From contig NZ_FOYS01000004.1 in NCBI RefSeq assembly GCF_900115785.1, forward strand, positions 62,001-126,000: 64,000 bases of DNA, given 5' to 3'. A program made the position numbers and the translations under genes. Below the pieces are notes generated by a model. That model saw only the letters and a program-made list of their open reading frames with translations, had not been told where the DNA came from and made no database searches. Each line of letters begins with the position of its first letter. Positions within the stretch are counted from its first letter, which is position 1. The DNA is from Halogeometricum limi (GTDB lineage Archaea; Halobacteriota; Halobacteria; Halobacteriales; Haloferacaceae). Shown here piece by piece: positions 18,280-27,210 of the stretch.

Positions 18280-19394
18280 TCTGAATCCTCCGAATTGCGA
18301 AACAGCAGTGGTACGAGTGACTCCTCATACGACAGTCCTCCATGAATTCCAAACTCGTCATGATGGAATTCCCGTGAGACAAACGGGTAGGGGAATACTG
18401 TGTACGTACTGCCATAAGCATCGAGCAGCTTTGCATCCCCTTGGACGCCGATTTTTGACTTTGCATACCGCATGTTGCTTTGACCATTTGTAGTCAGAAT
18501 ACTCATATGTGGCTCAAATTCTTTCCGCCACAAGATCCCGTGATCTGCCGTTAGAATAAATAGGTATGAATCGACTTGTTCGTCTAAGACCTCGCAGATT
18601 GCGTCAATATCTTGTTGGAGCTTCTTAATCTCATGATTGATGTCTGACTCTCGAACTTCCTTTCCGTCGTGGGCATCACCATCTAGTGCTCGTCTGCTAA
18701 TTTGAATGAACGTCCGATGGTCGCTCAGCCTTCGGTTTTCCAGATCACTAATGATCTCCTCAGATGTCCGAACCCTCGTCAGTTCCGAATCGCTGAAGTT
18801 CTCAAAAACGAGCTTGTTGAGATCGTTGTAACTCTCCTTATCCCAGTAACTGTAACCTCGCCGCCGCATGAATCCTCGCTTGACTAAGTGATCAACGATT
18901 GGCTTATTATCATGGCCGAATACAATATTTCGGTATCCAATTGGTGTAATAGTTGGTCCGTTGACTAAGCAGGGTTCTCCTTCAAGCTCCGTACCTTGCA
19001 CATCTTTGTATCCCAGCCCGTCAGCAATCATCAGAACGACTACCGACTCATCAGTCAGATAGTCCAATATCCGCCGCTTGATGTCTCGCTGAGTTAGTAG
19101 ATATTCCTCAACTTCTTCATACTTGGTTCCGATAATCTTATTTAGTGCTGGGGAAAGTGGGTCGTGATCGATCGACATTGAGGGGTAGGTAGTCGATGTT
19201 TTCACCCTCGGCTCTTTGATCGCGACGTTCCTTTCGAAACTCTTCGATGGATTATCTAGCTCATCTTCGAACTGCTTCTCTGACTCGAATAACTCAAGCT
19301 CTTCTTGCAAATAGAGATAGCTCAGCGGATGATCAACATCGACTACTACGGGATGAGATTTTGCCTCATCGACGACTTCCTCTAGTTTTGCCAT
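18276..19394 (-). CDS. PglZ-type phosphatase-superfamily protein, short form (module 1, D1)
   Basis: 372-aa protein that keeps the alkaline-phosphatase/PglZ metal motifs: VLMIADGLGY (D125), PTITPIGYRNIVFG in the nucleophile region (147-160, where the usual T-x-TG is altered to VFG), FILTADHGILW (DHG 284-286) and IHGGLSYEESLVPL (HGG 351-353). It lacks the long helical N-terminal part of the 821-aa PglZ at 8725-11190. It overlaps the C1 ATPase by 1 bp and HerA by 4 bp. It is expected to be a metal-dependent phosphoesterase-like component. The altered nucleophile region means catalysis may differ or be lost. Confidence 0.8.
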   Translation of the reverse strand: MAKLEEVVDEAKSHPVVVDVDHPLSYLYLQEELELFESEKQFEDELDNPSKSFERNVAIKEPRVKTSTTYPSMSIDHDPLSPALNKIIGTKYEEVEEYLLTQRDIKRRILDYLTDESVVVLMIADGLGYKDVQGTELEGEPCLVNGPTITPIGYRNIVFGHDNKPIVDHLVKRGFMRRRGYSYWDKESYNDLNKLVFENFSDSELTRVRTSEEIISDLENRRLSDHRTFIQISRRALDGDAHDGKEVRESDINHEIKKLQQDIDAICEVLDEQVDSYLFILTADHGILWRKEFEPHMSILTTNGQSNMRYAKSKIGVQGDAKLLDAYGSTYTVFPYPFVSREFHHDEFGIHGGLSYEESLVPLLFRNSEDSE

Positions 19395-22300
19395 TATTTC
19401 TCAGGTAGATCTCGGAACCGTTTTTGAACAGATAGGTCGAGAAGGTTTAATTTGAATAACTTTGCTAGCTTCACTGCGATTTCCTCTGGGTCTTCCGCCT
19501 CTTCACCTTGAGACTCCAAAATCTCATCGAGTTGGATCTGTTCCCCGAAATCTAGTTTCTCGTAGAGCTCTTGGATATCGTCAGACTTCGGTCGAACAGG
19601 ACGGTTGAGAGCATCTACTTCGTCACTAAGAGTGTCGACTTGCCTCCGAATCTCTGCGAGATTATCAGCAATCTCTGAACCCACCTCTTCACTATTCTGG
19701 AGAGACCAATCAGTTGTCGATTCAGAGACCTCTGAGAGTGCTTCGTATTGGGACTCAAGTTCGTGTGCAATCTCGTCAATCTCCGCACCCCTCGGAACTG
19801 TTTGGAAGCGCTTTGACCGTGAGACTGTTCTCTGCATATCGCTGAGACGACTTTCCATGGGGTCAATAACGTCTGAGTTCAACGTATCCAGAAACTCGGT
19901 TTCCAGATTGTCATATGATTGATCTGGATCCGCTTCAGAGAACTGAACTCGAAGTCCCGGATGCCCCCCATTCGCCGTAGATAGGATATTCTCTAACCGT
20001 TCTTTTTCTCTTTCGAATGCCTTCCGCTTCTGGCCGACCCGCTCGTCGAACTCGTCCTGGATCGCTTTAAATTCACCTTGGTAGGTATCTGCAGCCGTCA
20101 ACAATTCTCTGCCATGCTCAGAGAACTGCTCTGCGATACGTGTAAGCAACCGATCGAGCTTGTTCTCAAACTCATCTTCACCGGAGCGCTCCGTAAACCG
20201 CATAATTCGCTCATCTAGATCGACTGCCCGACCAGCTAGCGTTCGCCAATCTTCAAATCCACCACAGTACTGCTCCTGTTTTTCTATTTCTCCTTCTATT
20301 TCTTCTAGTCGACTCTTTTCGTTTTCACGGGTTTCTGAGAGCTCGATTACCGTCTCAACATTCGGATTCTGCGTATCATTGAGAGTCTTATCTATCTTCG
20401 AAGCCACGTTTCCAGCACGCGAGCCTTGATACTCTAATTGATTGTTGATCTTCGTTCGTTGTTTGTTCAAGTGCCGATTGAATGTGGCAGGAACTTCGAC
20501 CTTGTCCAGAAGATCTGATTCACTACGTCGCTTTAGCGACTCAGCTCGATCAGATAGCTCTTCGAGCGCCCGCTGATTACTGTGAAATTGGGATTTTATC
20601 TCTTCATCAACTGACCGCTTCAGGTTCGTAACTTCTTCTCGGAGATCTTCGAGAGTACCTTCGTCATCGGGAGAGGTATTTTCGATTTGTGTGAGTATTC
20701 TCTCACCCGTGTCTTTTAACTGTTCAGCTGAAGAAGATTCCTTAGGAACCCTATCGAGTCGGGAGAGAGCTTGTTCTAAATCTGGTTCGATATCTTCCTT
20801 ACGGACTGCTGTTTCGACACGAACTAAACTGCCATCCTCCTCGTCAAGATATTGTCGAGCGGTGAGCAGTCGTAGAATCTGGTCAAATTCCTCGTCAGTA
20901 TAACCTTCTTTCTCTGCAATTGCGGTTGCTTTCGTTTTACTCAGAGTTGCCCCTGCCTCGTCTTCGGGGAAATTCTCCAATATCACTTGCTCAAGAGGAT
21001 GCAACGCGAATGTGATTTCCGCAGTATCTGCATCTCCATGCCCCCAATCGAGGTCGATCAGGTCTTCATACTTGCTCGTGAGTTTTGTTCGAAGACTGGA
21101 ATGGTTCTTAACATTGAATGCGTCGCCGAGAGCGTCTTTGTCAACTACTACAGATCGACGACCCTGCTTTTGGGTGAGTCCAAGGTTTAGTACCGAGCTC
21201 TCGAGAGCGGACGTATATTCACCGACCAGTTTCGTGATACTATTTCCCTTGTATAAGGTGTGGTAATTTGGATATTGGTTTCGCATCACCGATCGGAACA
21301 GATCGTCGACCATGCGCTCGCGCAGTCTACGGATTCGGATATGACCTGGTGCCTGGTTTCGTAGTTCGTCATCGAAGAGGATCTCGATTGTCTCCGTGAT
21401 CAGGTTCTCTCGGAGGTTTTCTAAGGATTGAACCTCAGCGAGCGTCATATTATCTTCCTCGCTGTTGAGTTCACGATTAATCCGACTCGTCAGCGCGAGC
21501 ATTAGCAGAGGGGTGACGGAACGAGGGTTCATGTAATCCTTGAGCTTCCGAATACGCTGAGGAAGATCCCCCTTCATCAACGTCTCTTTTAGATCAAGTA
21601 CGATCTGATACGTCTCGTTTTCTTCCAGCTCATTCAGGCCTTCCTCGACCAGATATTTGTGGTCAAGGTAGAACCCCAGCTTGAGATCTGCATCTGAATC
21701 AATTCCATTCTCTGAGTAGACGTCACCTATATCTTGTTGTCGTCCCGTGACCCGCACATAGAGCCCGCGGTTCGGGTAATTCGGGTCGAAAGTACCTTCC
21801 CGATAGGATTCTAGCGTTTGCGCATGTAGCTGATTAGATTCACGAACTGTCCACCCTGTTTTCGATTGTCCCCGTCCCCGAGAGGGAAGGAGTTTTGGGA
21901 TAACATGGTCGTTGAATGCTTTGATCGCGTCAGCTACGTCTTCATCATTCTCTTCGAATTCTCGCCAGAAGTCCCGAAGAACCTCACTTCCGACAGAGAT
22001 GTCAGGGTCACCCTCAACAATATCGACTAATGTAAAGCCGTCTGCGTAATATGTGAGGAGAGTACCCTGGAGCTCCTGACTGAGTTCCTCTATAGTATCC
22101 TTCAATCCATAGGTAGCTGAGACGTCTTCTGTGACACCATTCGGGAAGGCTGCCATGAGCTTGATCGCTCGTTCATGATCCTCCGTCTCTGCTACATCTG
22201 CTGCCATAGCCTCAGCGACCGCACCGCGGACTTTTTGTTGCGGTTCTGTGAACCTAAGGCGGTTATCGATATATGCCTCAATATACTCAATAGGCGTAAA

Positions 22301-23332
22301 CGTGCTTTCCGATTCGATATATTGAGTCACCGCCAAACCCATGGCATCAATTACGGTTCGAGGACCACGACTGAGATCGTCGCGTGTTGCATACTGTCCG
22401 ATTGCAATCAAGGTCTCTTCCGGAATGATCTCATCTTTATAATCCTCAAATTCGTATTTTTCCGCATAATGGTCCCAGAGACGTTTTGGGAATTCATGAT
22501 CGTATGTAGAGGTTAGATTTAATAGCAGGTTGTTCTCTCGAACTCGGTCGAGAATATCCGCACCTCGTTCATTAATAACTGCTAGCTGTTCATCAGGGAT
22601 CGAGAACATCATACCGAATGAGACTGTTCGCGGGTTGAAACCCCAGATTATAGAACGGAGTTCCTCTTCCGCATGAGAATACGAGTGTTTCTTGAAAAAC
22701 TGTTGGACCTCATCAGGGAAAACAACTAACCCCTCGTAACCTGCCTCTTGGACGAGATCTGTTGCTTTGAGGAAGAATTCAACGAGGACCTCTGCTGGTA
22801 AGTCCTCATTCATTCGACCGCTTTCTTGGAGGCCGGTGATTATGTCGCTCAATTTGTCTGCTTCAATATCGTGTTCCTGACCTGCCTCTTCAGCAATTTC
22901 ACTAATCCCTTTGCGCTGGTATTTTTCTCTAAGCTGCCTAACTTGATCGGTATAGCGGTCAGCGAGCTTGTGCTCAAGCCATCCCGTTGTCGCTTCTAAG
23001 ACGTCAATGAGAGATGAAAGGATGAACGGCGGGACAGCAACATAATTTTCATTCTCGCACTTTTCCCAGAAGCTGATTGATGTACTGGTTTTTCCATAGG
23101 CGTACTTGCCAGCGATAATCCCGATGGTTCCATCTCCTTCCCCAAGATTCTTGAGAAGCCTTTCTTCAGTCTCTGAAGTATCCCCTAGTGAGAGATGTGT
23201 ACGAAGATGGTCACGATACTGCTCTTCGACTTCGCGTGGACTGTCTCGCAAGTGACGAGCCTGGACAGTGTCTACTACTTCTTCTTTCTGGGCGATTTCT
23301 TGGAGACGGGAGAGTTGATTTTGAGTGCTCAT
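19394..23332 (-). CDS. Very large P-loop ATPase with coiled coils, BrxC/PglY-like (module 1, C1)
   Basis: 1312-aa ATPase. Walker A is GKYAYGKT (75-82) and Walker B GLVVFPDEVQ (201-210). A long helical/winged-helix middle follows, including a GYTDEEFDQILRLLTARQYL HTH-like segment. The last 450 residues are strongly charged coiled coils (for example SRLEEIEGEIEKQEQ). It is nearly the same length as, and has the same plan as, C2 (1328 aa), with the shared G-(K/Q)-Y-x-x-GKT P-loop style, but sequence similarity is otherwise low. It overlaps B1 by 4 bp and D1 by 1 bp. It resembles BrxC/PglY in size and context; the exact family needs profile comparison. Confidence 0.75.
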   Translation of the reverse strand: MSTQNQLSRLQEIAQKEEVVDTVQARHLRDSPREVEEQYRDHLRTHLSLGDTSETEERLLKNLGEGDGTIGIIAGKYAYGKTSTSISFWEKCENENYVAVPPFILSSLIDVLEATTGWLEHKLADRYTDQVRQLREKYQRKGISEIAEEAGQEHDIEADKLSDIITGLQESGRMNEDLPAEVLVEFFLKATDLVQEAGYEGLVVFPDEVQQFFKKHSYSHAEEELRSIIWGFNPRTVSFGMMFSIPDEQLAVINERGADILDRVRENNLLLNLTSTYDHEFPKRLWDHYAEKYEFEDYKDEIIPEETLIAIGQYATRDDLSRGPRTVIDAMGLAVTQYIESESTFTPIEYIEAYIDNRLRFTEPQQKVRGAVAEAMAADVAETEDHERAIKLMAAFPNGVTEDVSATYGLKDTIEELSQELQGTLLTYYADGFTLVDIVEGDPDISVGSEVLRDFWREFEENDEDVADAIKAFNDHVIPKLLPSRGRGQSKTGWTVRESNQLHAQTLESYREGTFDPNYPNRGLYVRVTGRQQDIGDVYSENGIDSDADLKLGFYLDHKYLVEEGLNELEENETYQIVLDLKETLMKGDLPQRIRKLKDYMNPRSVTPLLMLALTSRINRELNSEEDNMTLAEVQSLENLRENLITETIEILFDDELRNQAPGHIRIRRLRERMVDDLFRSVMRNQYPNYHTLYKGNSITKLVGEYTSALESSVLNLGLTQKQGRRSVVVDKDALGDAFNVKNHSSLRTKLTSKYEDLIDLDWGHGDADTAEITFALHPLEQVILENFPEDEAGATLSKTKATAIAEKEGYTDEEFDQILRLLTARQYLDEEDGSLVRVETAVRKEDIEPDLEQALSRLDRVPKESSSAEQLKDTGERILTQIENTSPDDEGTLEDLREEVTNLKRSVDEEIKSQFHSNQRALEELSDRAESLKRRSESDLLDKVEVPATFNRHLNKQRTKINNQLEYQGSRAGNVASKIDKTLNDTQNPNVETVIELSETRENEKSRLEEIEGEIEKQEQYCGGFEDWRTLAGRAVDLDERIMRFTERSGEDEFENKLDRLLTRIAEQFSEHGRELLTAADTYQGEFKAIQDEFDERVGQKRKAFEREKERLENILSTANGGHPGLRVQFSEADPDQSYDNLETEFLDTLNSDVIDPMESRLSDMQRTVSRSKRFQTVPRGAEIDEIAHELESQYEALSEVSESTTDWSLQNSEEVGSEIADNLAEIRRQVDTLSDEVDALNRPVRPKSDDIQELYEKLDFGEQIQLDEILESQGEEAEDPEEIAVKLAKLFKLNLLDLSVQKRFRDLPEK

Positions 23333-23841
23333 GAGTGGTACCGGTTAAGATAGTTTCTAGTAGAGTCAAGTGAAGTCATCTCCGGATTAATGTTGTGTTT
23401 TGAGATGTTGATCCAGTTATCAATAATCTCTTCTTCTTCTTCGGTTGTCAAGCTCATACTTACTTGTGGAATTGTTTCTGCGTGACGTATAGGATGACGA
23501 GTGAGTAAGATACAATTAGAAATATAGTTCAGTTGACAATGTGCGCGAGTGGACCTGGCTTCAACTCGCCCAGAGGGAGCATCATCTACGACGACGTATT
23601 CCGATGCCACACTACTGAGCGGCCATTTCGTGTAAGACCATCCTTCATTTGAAAGGACCCATGCGAGGAACGTCTTTCCGCAGGAAGAACCGGCAGATAA
23701 TACTACTAACCGATGAGTCTCCAGTTTGTTTTCAACTTTTGTGAGTACCTCTTCCTGGCTTTCTACCAGCATCTCTCGAGATGCTTTTTGCTTCAATCTG
23801 TTTGAAAGGTCCAGCAGAGGGGCTAAGTTAGATGAGGTCAT
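23329..23841 (-). CDS. Small P-loop ATPase (module 1, B1)
   Basis: 170-aa protein. Walker A is AGSSCGKT (50-57), with Ala in the first position. Walker B is EYVVVDD (81-87) and an ILLTRHP stretch (sensor-like, about 111-117) follows. It is a minimal one-domain ATPase with no other recognisable domain. It overlaps A1 by 14 bp and C1 by 4 bp, so its output is coupled to both. It is the counterpart of the 201-aa protein at 15179-15784. By position it recalls BrxB, which is suggestive only. Confidence 0.7.
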   Translation of the reverse strand: MTSSNLAPLLDLSNRLKQKASREMLVESQEEVLTKVENKLETHRLVVLSAGSSCGKTFLAWVLSNEGWSYTKWPLSSVASEYVVVDDAPSGRVEARSTRAHCQLNYISNCILLTRHPIRHAETIPQVSMSLTTEEEEEIIDNWINISKHNINPEMTSLDSTRNYLNRYHS

Positions 23842-24691
23842 GGTAGTTGACAGGGTCTGACAGTCGAACTTGCTTTGCCATCCCGGTAGAAACTTCTAGA
23901 TGGTCGAATTCGCGAGCCCATTCAAGAACTTCGTCGAAGCCAGACTCGTCGAGAACGAGGATTCGACAGAGTGTTTCAATATTCTCGTTGTTTAGAATTA
24001 AGGCTGTTCCATAATCTGTATTCGACTCTTGATAAAGGAAATCGATTGCGACAAGAAGCATCTCTGCCGGTGCAAAGCTGCGAATTTGGAATTTCTCCTC
24101 CATCTCATTATTCGTATGTTGACCTTCTTCTATCACAGGTGGAGAGAGCTCTCTGAGATATTGAAATGCTCCGGAGATGCTTCGAGGGCCAATAGAGACC
24201 TCGTCCCGAATCGAGGTTAGTTCTTCCTGAGCTTGTTCAAAGATGGCTTCCGCGATCTCCTCGCGCGATTTTTTCGTACTAACTGGGTTAACGGGACTGT
24301 TGTCGATGAGGTAATCTACGACGGCTCCATAGGTCCACGATGACATTTCTCGATTTTTTGGCGGTACACCTTCTGCAGCGTCAATTCGATCTCGGGTATA
24401 GAAGAGATGATGTAGGATATTTTTGAAGAGTCGAATGTCGTGGTACATTACTTCAACTAGTTGTTCGCCGCGCTCTGTCCGGGTGGTTGCAGTTTCTAGA
24501 ACACCCATCTTCTTGAGGACAGTGGGGACTTCACGCTCGGTTTGATAGCCGACTTCGTATCCGAACTCTTCAGCAAGTTCGTAGACCTCTTTTCCACTTG
24601 ACGCATCCGGGTATTGGTCAAGAATATCGAGATACTGATAACACCATTCGGGGTTCGCTCCATCTCGAATGTGAAATGAAATGCGGGCCAT
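23828..24691 (-). CDS. Winged-helix-like accessory protein (module 1, A1)
   Basis: About 287-aa protein of unknown function. The winged-helix-like region is at about residues 35-85 (numbered from 24703): GKEVYELAEEFGYEVGYQT, then VLKKMGVLETATTRTERGEQL, the block shared with A2. A long helical C-terminal half includes LRELSPPVIEEG and SFAPAEMLLVAIDFLYQE. The frame allows ATG at 24703, but a TATA-like box centred near 24719 lies 28 nt from the ATG at 24691, so I prefer 24691. It may bind DNA as BrxA does, or be a DpdG-like factor. This is inference. Confidence 0.65.
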   Translation of the reverse strand: MARISFHIRDGANPEWCYQYLDILDQYPDASSGKEVYELAEEFGYEVGYQTEREVPTVLKKMGVLETATTRTERGEQLVEVMYHDIRLFKNILHHLFYTRDRIDAAEGVPPKNREMSSWTYGAVVDYLIDNSPVNPVSTKKSREEIAEAIFEQAQEELTSIRDEVSIGPRSISGAFQYLRELSPPVIEEGQHTNNEMEEKFQIRSFAPAEMLLVAIDFLYQESNTDYGTALILNNENIETLCRILVLDESGFDEVLEWAREFDHLEVSTGMAKQVRLSDPVNYHDLI

Positions 24692-24713
24692 GCTCACCAT
24701 CATTGGCTGTGAC

Positions 24714-24725
24714 TATTTAAAATAT
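24714..24725 (-). promoter_or_regulatory. Possible internal promoter before module 1
   Basis: Minus-strand tattttaaatag is an AT-rich TATA-like element about 28 nt upstream of the ATG at 24691, in the 56-bp gap after dpdA. It could drive the A1-to-D2 part apart from queF-dpdA. Confidence 0.4.
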
Positions 24726-24759
24726 TACTGAGAACCCATGTGATAGAGCTAGTCACGAG

Positions 24760-25764
24760 TTATGATATGGATCGGAGGATAGTAGTGTATCTCGACTTAT
24801 CATTCATCAGATCTAACATCTCTTCAGTTGAATAGCTGTTTATCGATTCCGCCATATCTCGAAGTACTATGAGATTATGTAGAATTCGGATAATGCGAGA
24901 ATCGCGTAGCTTATCATAAGATGCACAGAATGGGCATTTGTGACCCGTTTCCTTCTTGAGTTCCTCTAGATCACTTCGGAAAACTTTCGGACCAGTGCGG
25001 TCGGTTTTATGAGTGACGTTCCGGGGAGTTCGGAAGGGGAAGTATATGTCCCCGTATCCGGCTGCCCGAAGCCAACTGGAGCAGTCAAATGAATCGACTC
25101 CCAATTTTCCTAAGACTGGTATAGCAGTTGGGCCTCCAACACCAAATGCGTGAATTTTCAACCCTCGCTCGTGTGCGAGGTTAACGGCATATCGCAAAGT
25201 CTCTGCTACTCGTTCAGAGATGAAGTTAATTCCATTGTTTTTCCCGAATGTCTCGAAGCTCCCAAACCCAACGGTTTGAATCTGATCTAACTCGGAGTAT
25301 GTGTCAATACAGTCCGTAATGTGGGGATACTTACTGCCTTGAATGACTGGGACTGCTCGAGATTTCAATTCCTCAGGTAGAAAGTGATAGGAAAGCTTTG
25401 CATTCGTTCTAGTCTCTTTAACCTTTCTCTCAACAGTCTCATCGTCGTCATCACTCAGTGGAACATTATCCGGGAGTACGTACTGGTGAGCCCAACGGTT
25501 CTTATCATAGAAGGGCATAATGTAGTTATACAACTCATCAAAGTCGCCGTTATTGGTCTGGACGTGATACCCTCCCGAGTCAAACATCACATTCACGCCT
25601 TCTTTGCTCAACTGCTTCATTTCCTCGGTTAGCCCATCTCCCGTAGAAATCGGAGTGTATATGAGCGGATCCAGCGCTTCTAATGTGCCATATTCGCGCA
25701 GAAGATGCTCTTTAAATTTCCTGACCGTCGACGGACTTACCGTCATAGATGCATAGAGTTTCAT
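24760..25764 (-). CDS. dpdA: DpdA-like DNA 7-deazaguanine transglycosylase (TGT family)
   Basis: 334-aa TIM-barrel enzyme of the tRNA-guanine transglycosylase superfamily, which swaps guanine for a 7-deazaguanine base. The general-base Asp is in MFDSGGY (D62), the HAFGVGGP segment at 205-212 is conserved, and the nucleophile Asp is in VDSFDCSSW (D227). A CPFC...H zinc-site remnant (C277, C280, H296) follows. It lacks the C-terminal PUA/tRNA-binding domains of archaeal ArcTGT and is much shorter, which points to the DNA-acting DpdA branch known from Dpd islands and viruses. It sits between QueF and the PglZ modules. Sure of the superfamily, fairly sure of DpdA. Confidence 0.8.
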   Translation of the reverse strand: MKLYASMTVSPSTVRKFKEHLLREYGTLEALDPLIYTPISTGDGLTEEMKQLSKEGVNVMFDSGGYHVQTNNGDFDELYNYIMPFYDKNRWAHQYVLPDNVPLSDDDDETVERKVKETRTNAKLSYHFLPEELKSRAVPVIQGSKYPHITDCIDTYSELDQIQTVGFGSFETFGKNNGINFISERVAETLRYAVNLAHERGLKIHAFGVGGPTAIPVLGKLGVDSFDCSSWLRAAGYGDIYFPFRTPRNVTHKTDRTGPKVFRSDLEELKKETGHKCPFCASYDKLRDSRIIRILHNLIVLRDMAESINSYSTEEMLDLMNDKSRYTTILRSIS

Positions 25765-25818
25765 TTAAATACCCCAAGATGACAACTCTACACTGTGCGG
25801 ATTAGATTCCATCAAATT

Positions 25819-26196
25819 CTACTTTTCTTCTGAAGATTCGACAGTAGTGTAAATTCCACCGCGGGCTTTGAATTCGATCTCCACATGGACGGAATGTGGA
25901 GCAACTGCTTCTGCGATATGATTACAGATATCTGAGGCAGCTGCCTCATGCCAAATTCCCTTATCTCTGTATTCGAATAGATAGTCTCGCAGGCTCTTTT
26001 CTTCGATTATACGTTGATCTGGCTCATAGGTGATGTTCAATACCCCATGGTCTGGTCGTCCTGTGACAGGACAAACGTGAGTGAATTCCGGAAACTCAAG
26101 ATTCACTTTAACATCGCCGAATTCGTTAGAAAAGGATTGGAGATCAGGCTCTACACGTTCACACTCGATATCCTCTGCATCAGCGTACGTGCTCAT
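25819..26196 (-). CDS. queF: QueF-like preQ0-modifying enzyme
   Basis: 125-aa T-fold protein of the QueF family. QueF reduces preQ0 (7-cyano-7-deazaguanine) to preQ1 with NADPH; archaeal QueF-L instead makes the amidine found in archaeosine. The catalytic pair is intact with exact spacing: Cys in HVCPVTGRPD (C42) and Asp seven residues on (D49). The EEKSLRDYL block (65-73) resembles the NADPH motif E-x-K-S-h-(K/R), and HE (83-84) is conserved. This favours the reductase. It is shorter than usual type I QueF. As first gene of the operon beside DpdA, it predicts a preQ1-type base in DNA. PreQ0 would come from the host archaeosine pathway. Confidence 0.85.
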   Translation of the reverse strand: MSTYADAEDIECERVEPDLQSFSNEFGDVKVNLEFPEFTHVCPVTGRPDHGVLNITYEPDQRIIEEKSLRDYLFEYRDKGIWHEAAASDICNHIAEAVAPHSVHVEIEFKARGGIYTTVESSEEK

Positions 26197-26222
26197 GTAT
26201 TGTCAGTCGAAGTATTCACAAC

Positions 26223-26230
26223 ATATAATT
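26223..26230 (-). promoter_or_regulatory. TATA box of the queF-dpdA-PglZ operon
   Basis: Minus-strand aattatat (within acaattatatgttg) centred about 30 nt upstream of the ATG at 26196. This is the expected place for a haloarchaeal promoter with a very short leader. Confidence 0.55.
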
Positions 26231-27066
26231 GTATTGTAGCGAGAACAGTCTGTTATTGGTTCACACATCCTAAAGTAGCTCGCAGCTTTGACGACTTTAC
26301 AGCATTTCTTTGCAGATTATTGCAGGCAGTGAAGCCACTTACTCATCGTGGGATAGTTTAGTTGCAACCATCCCATAGACACCAAAGGCAGAAGTTGAAT
26401 AGACAGCGATATAACAACTGTATCTAAATTATGTCTGCAGAGTATTTGCCAATTTATTTGTATATGTCGCTTCCTGCTGCTGTACCGGCCACCGTCTGGT
26501 TCAGTTGGTTTCCAGTACATATGCCAGAAACTGCTGGCATCGCTCAGATACCTCGTGAATGAGACCATGAGACACTCCGGTAACGCACTGTAACGTACCA
26601 GATAATGGTTTACAAACCTGTTCTGACCCTACAGCGAGTAGAGATCGAGAAATACGACGTAACACACTGTTACAGGTCTTTGAGACGGCCACCTATTGTT
26701 TGGTCCAACGAGTTCGACTTCAGGAGATACAGTAGGTTCCACACAGTATTCTGGATATGCTCTCGCCATCTTGACCCACAAATCAATAATTGGTGTACTT
26801 ACCCTGACCAGAAGTATCATCTGCCATTAGATGGCTGTTCGGAGTAAAATCAGACATCTCCAGTCAGGGGTTGGCTGTCTGTTCAGGTTCATTTCAGTCT
26901 ACTCTCAATGTAGCATATTGTAGGTGTATTTACCGCCGAGCTATCTTCCAGATCGTGCCAAAAAATTGGGCTGGTTCAGCAAAACCAGATAGTTGATGAA
27001 GCGTCTATCTTGCTCGATACCCTCTTCTGGAAAGAACCTTGTATCATATACTGAATATTCAAAGTT

Positions 27067-27106
27067 ACAATTGGGAATGAGTATGCGATCCACCAATTCT
27101 TATTGG
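27067..27106 (+). promoter_or_regulatory. Operator-like palindrome, distal copy
   Basis: Contains acaattggga and, 14 bp later, caccaattcttattgg. Its ccaattcttattgg (27093-27106) matches the proximal palindrome at 27240-27253 at 13 of 14 positions. Probable binding site of the nearby RHH or HTH regulator. Confidence 0.45.
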
Positions 27107-27210
27107 TATACGGCCACCGGTAGCTGACTAATTTACGAATCAAAGAGATATTTTGATATTGAGGGCAGTTTAACATCCTCATACCCGATATTCTAGCTCA
27201 TCTGCTGTCA

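Noticed and set aside
24760-25764. Archaeal tRNA transglycosylase ArcTGT
   Set aside because: It is much shorter, lacks PUA and C-terminal tRNA-binding domains, and is in a defence-like operon; a tRNA role cannot be fully excluded.
8725-26196. Standard BREX operon
   Set aside because: No PglX methyltransferase, BrxL, BrxD or BrxHI/HII helicase is visible, and DpdA/QueF are present, so it does not fit known BREX types.
26317-26847. Short frames of 60-83 codons in the divergent intergenic region
   Set aside because: They overlap on both strands, have no recognisable family features, and start at poor positions.
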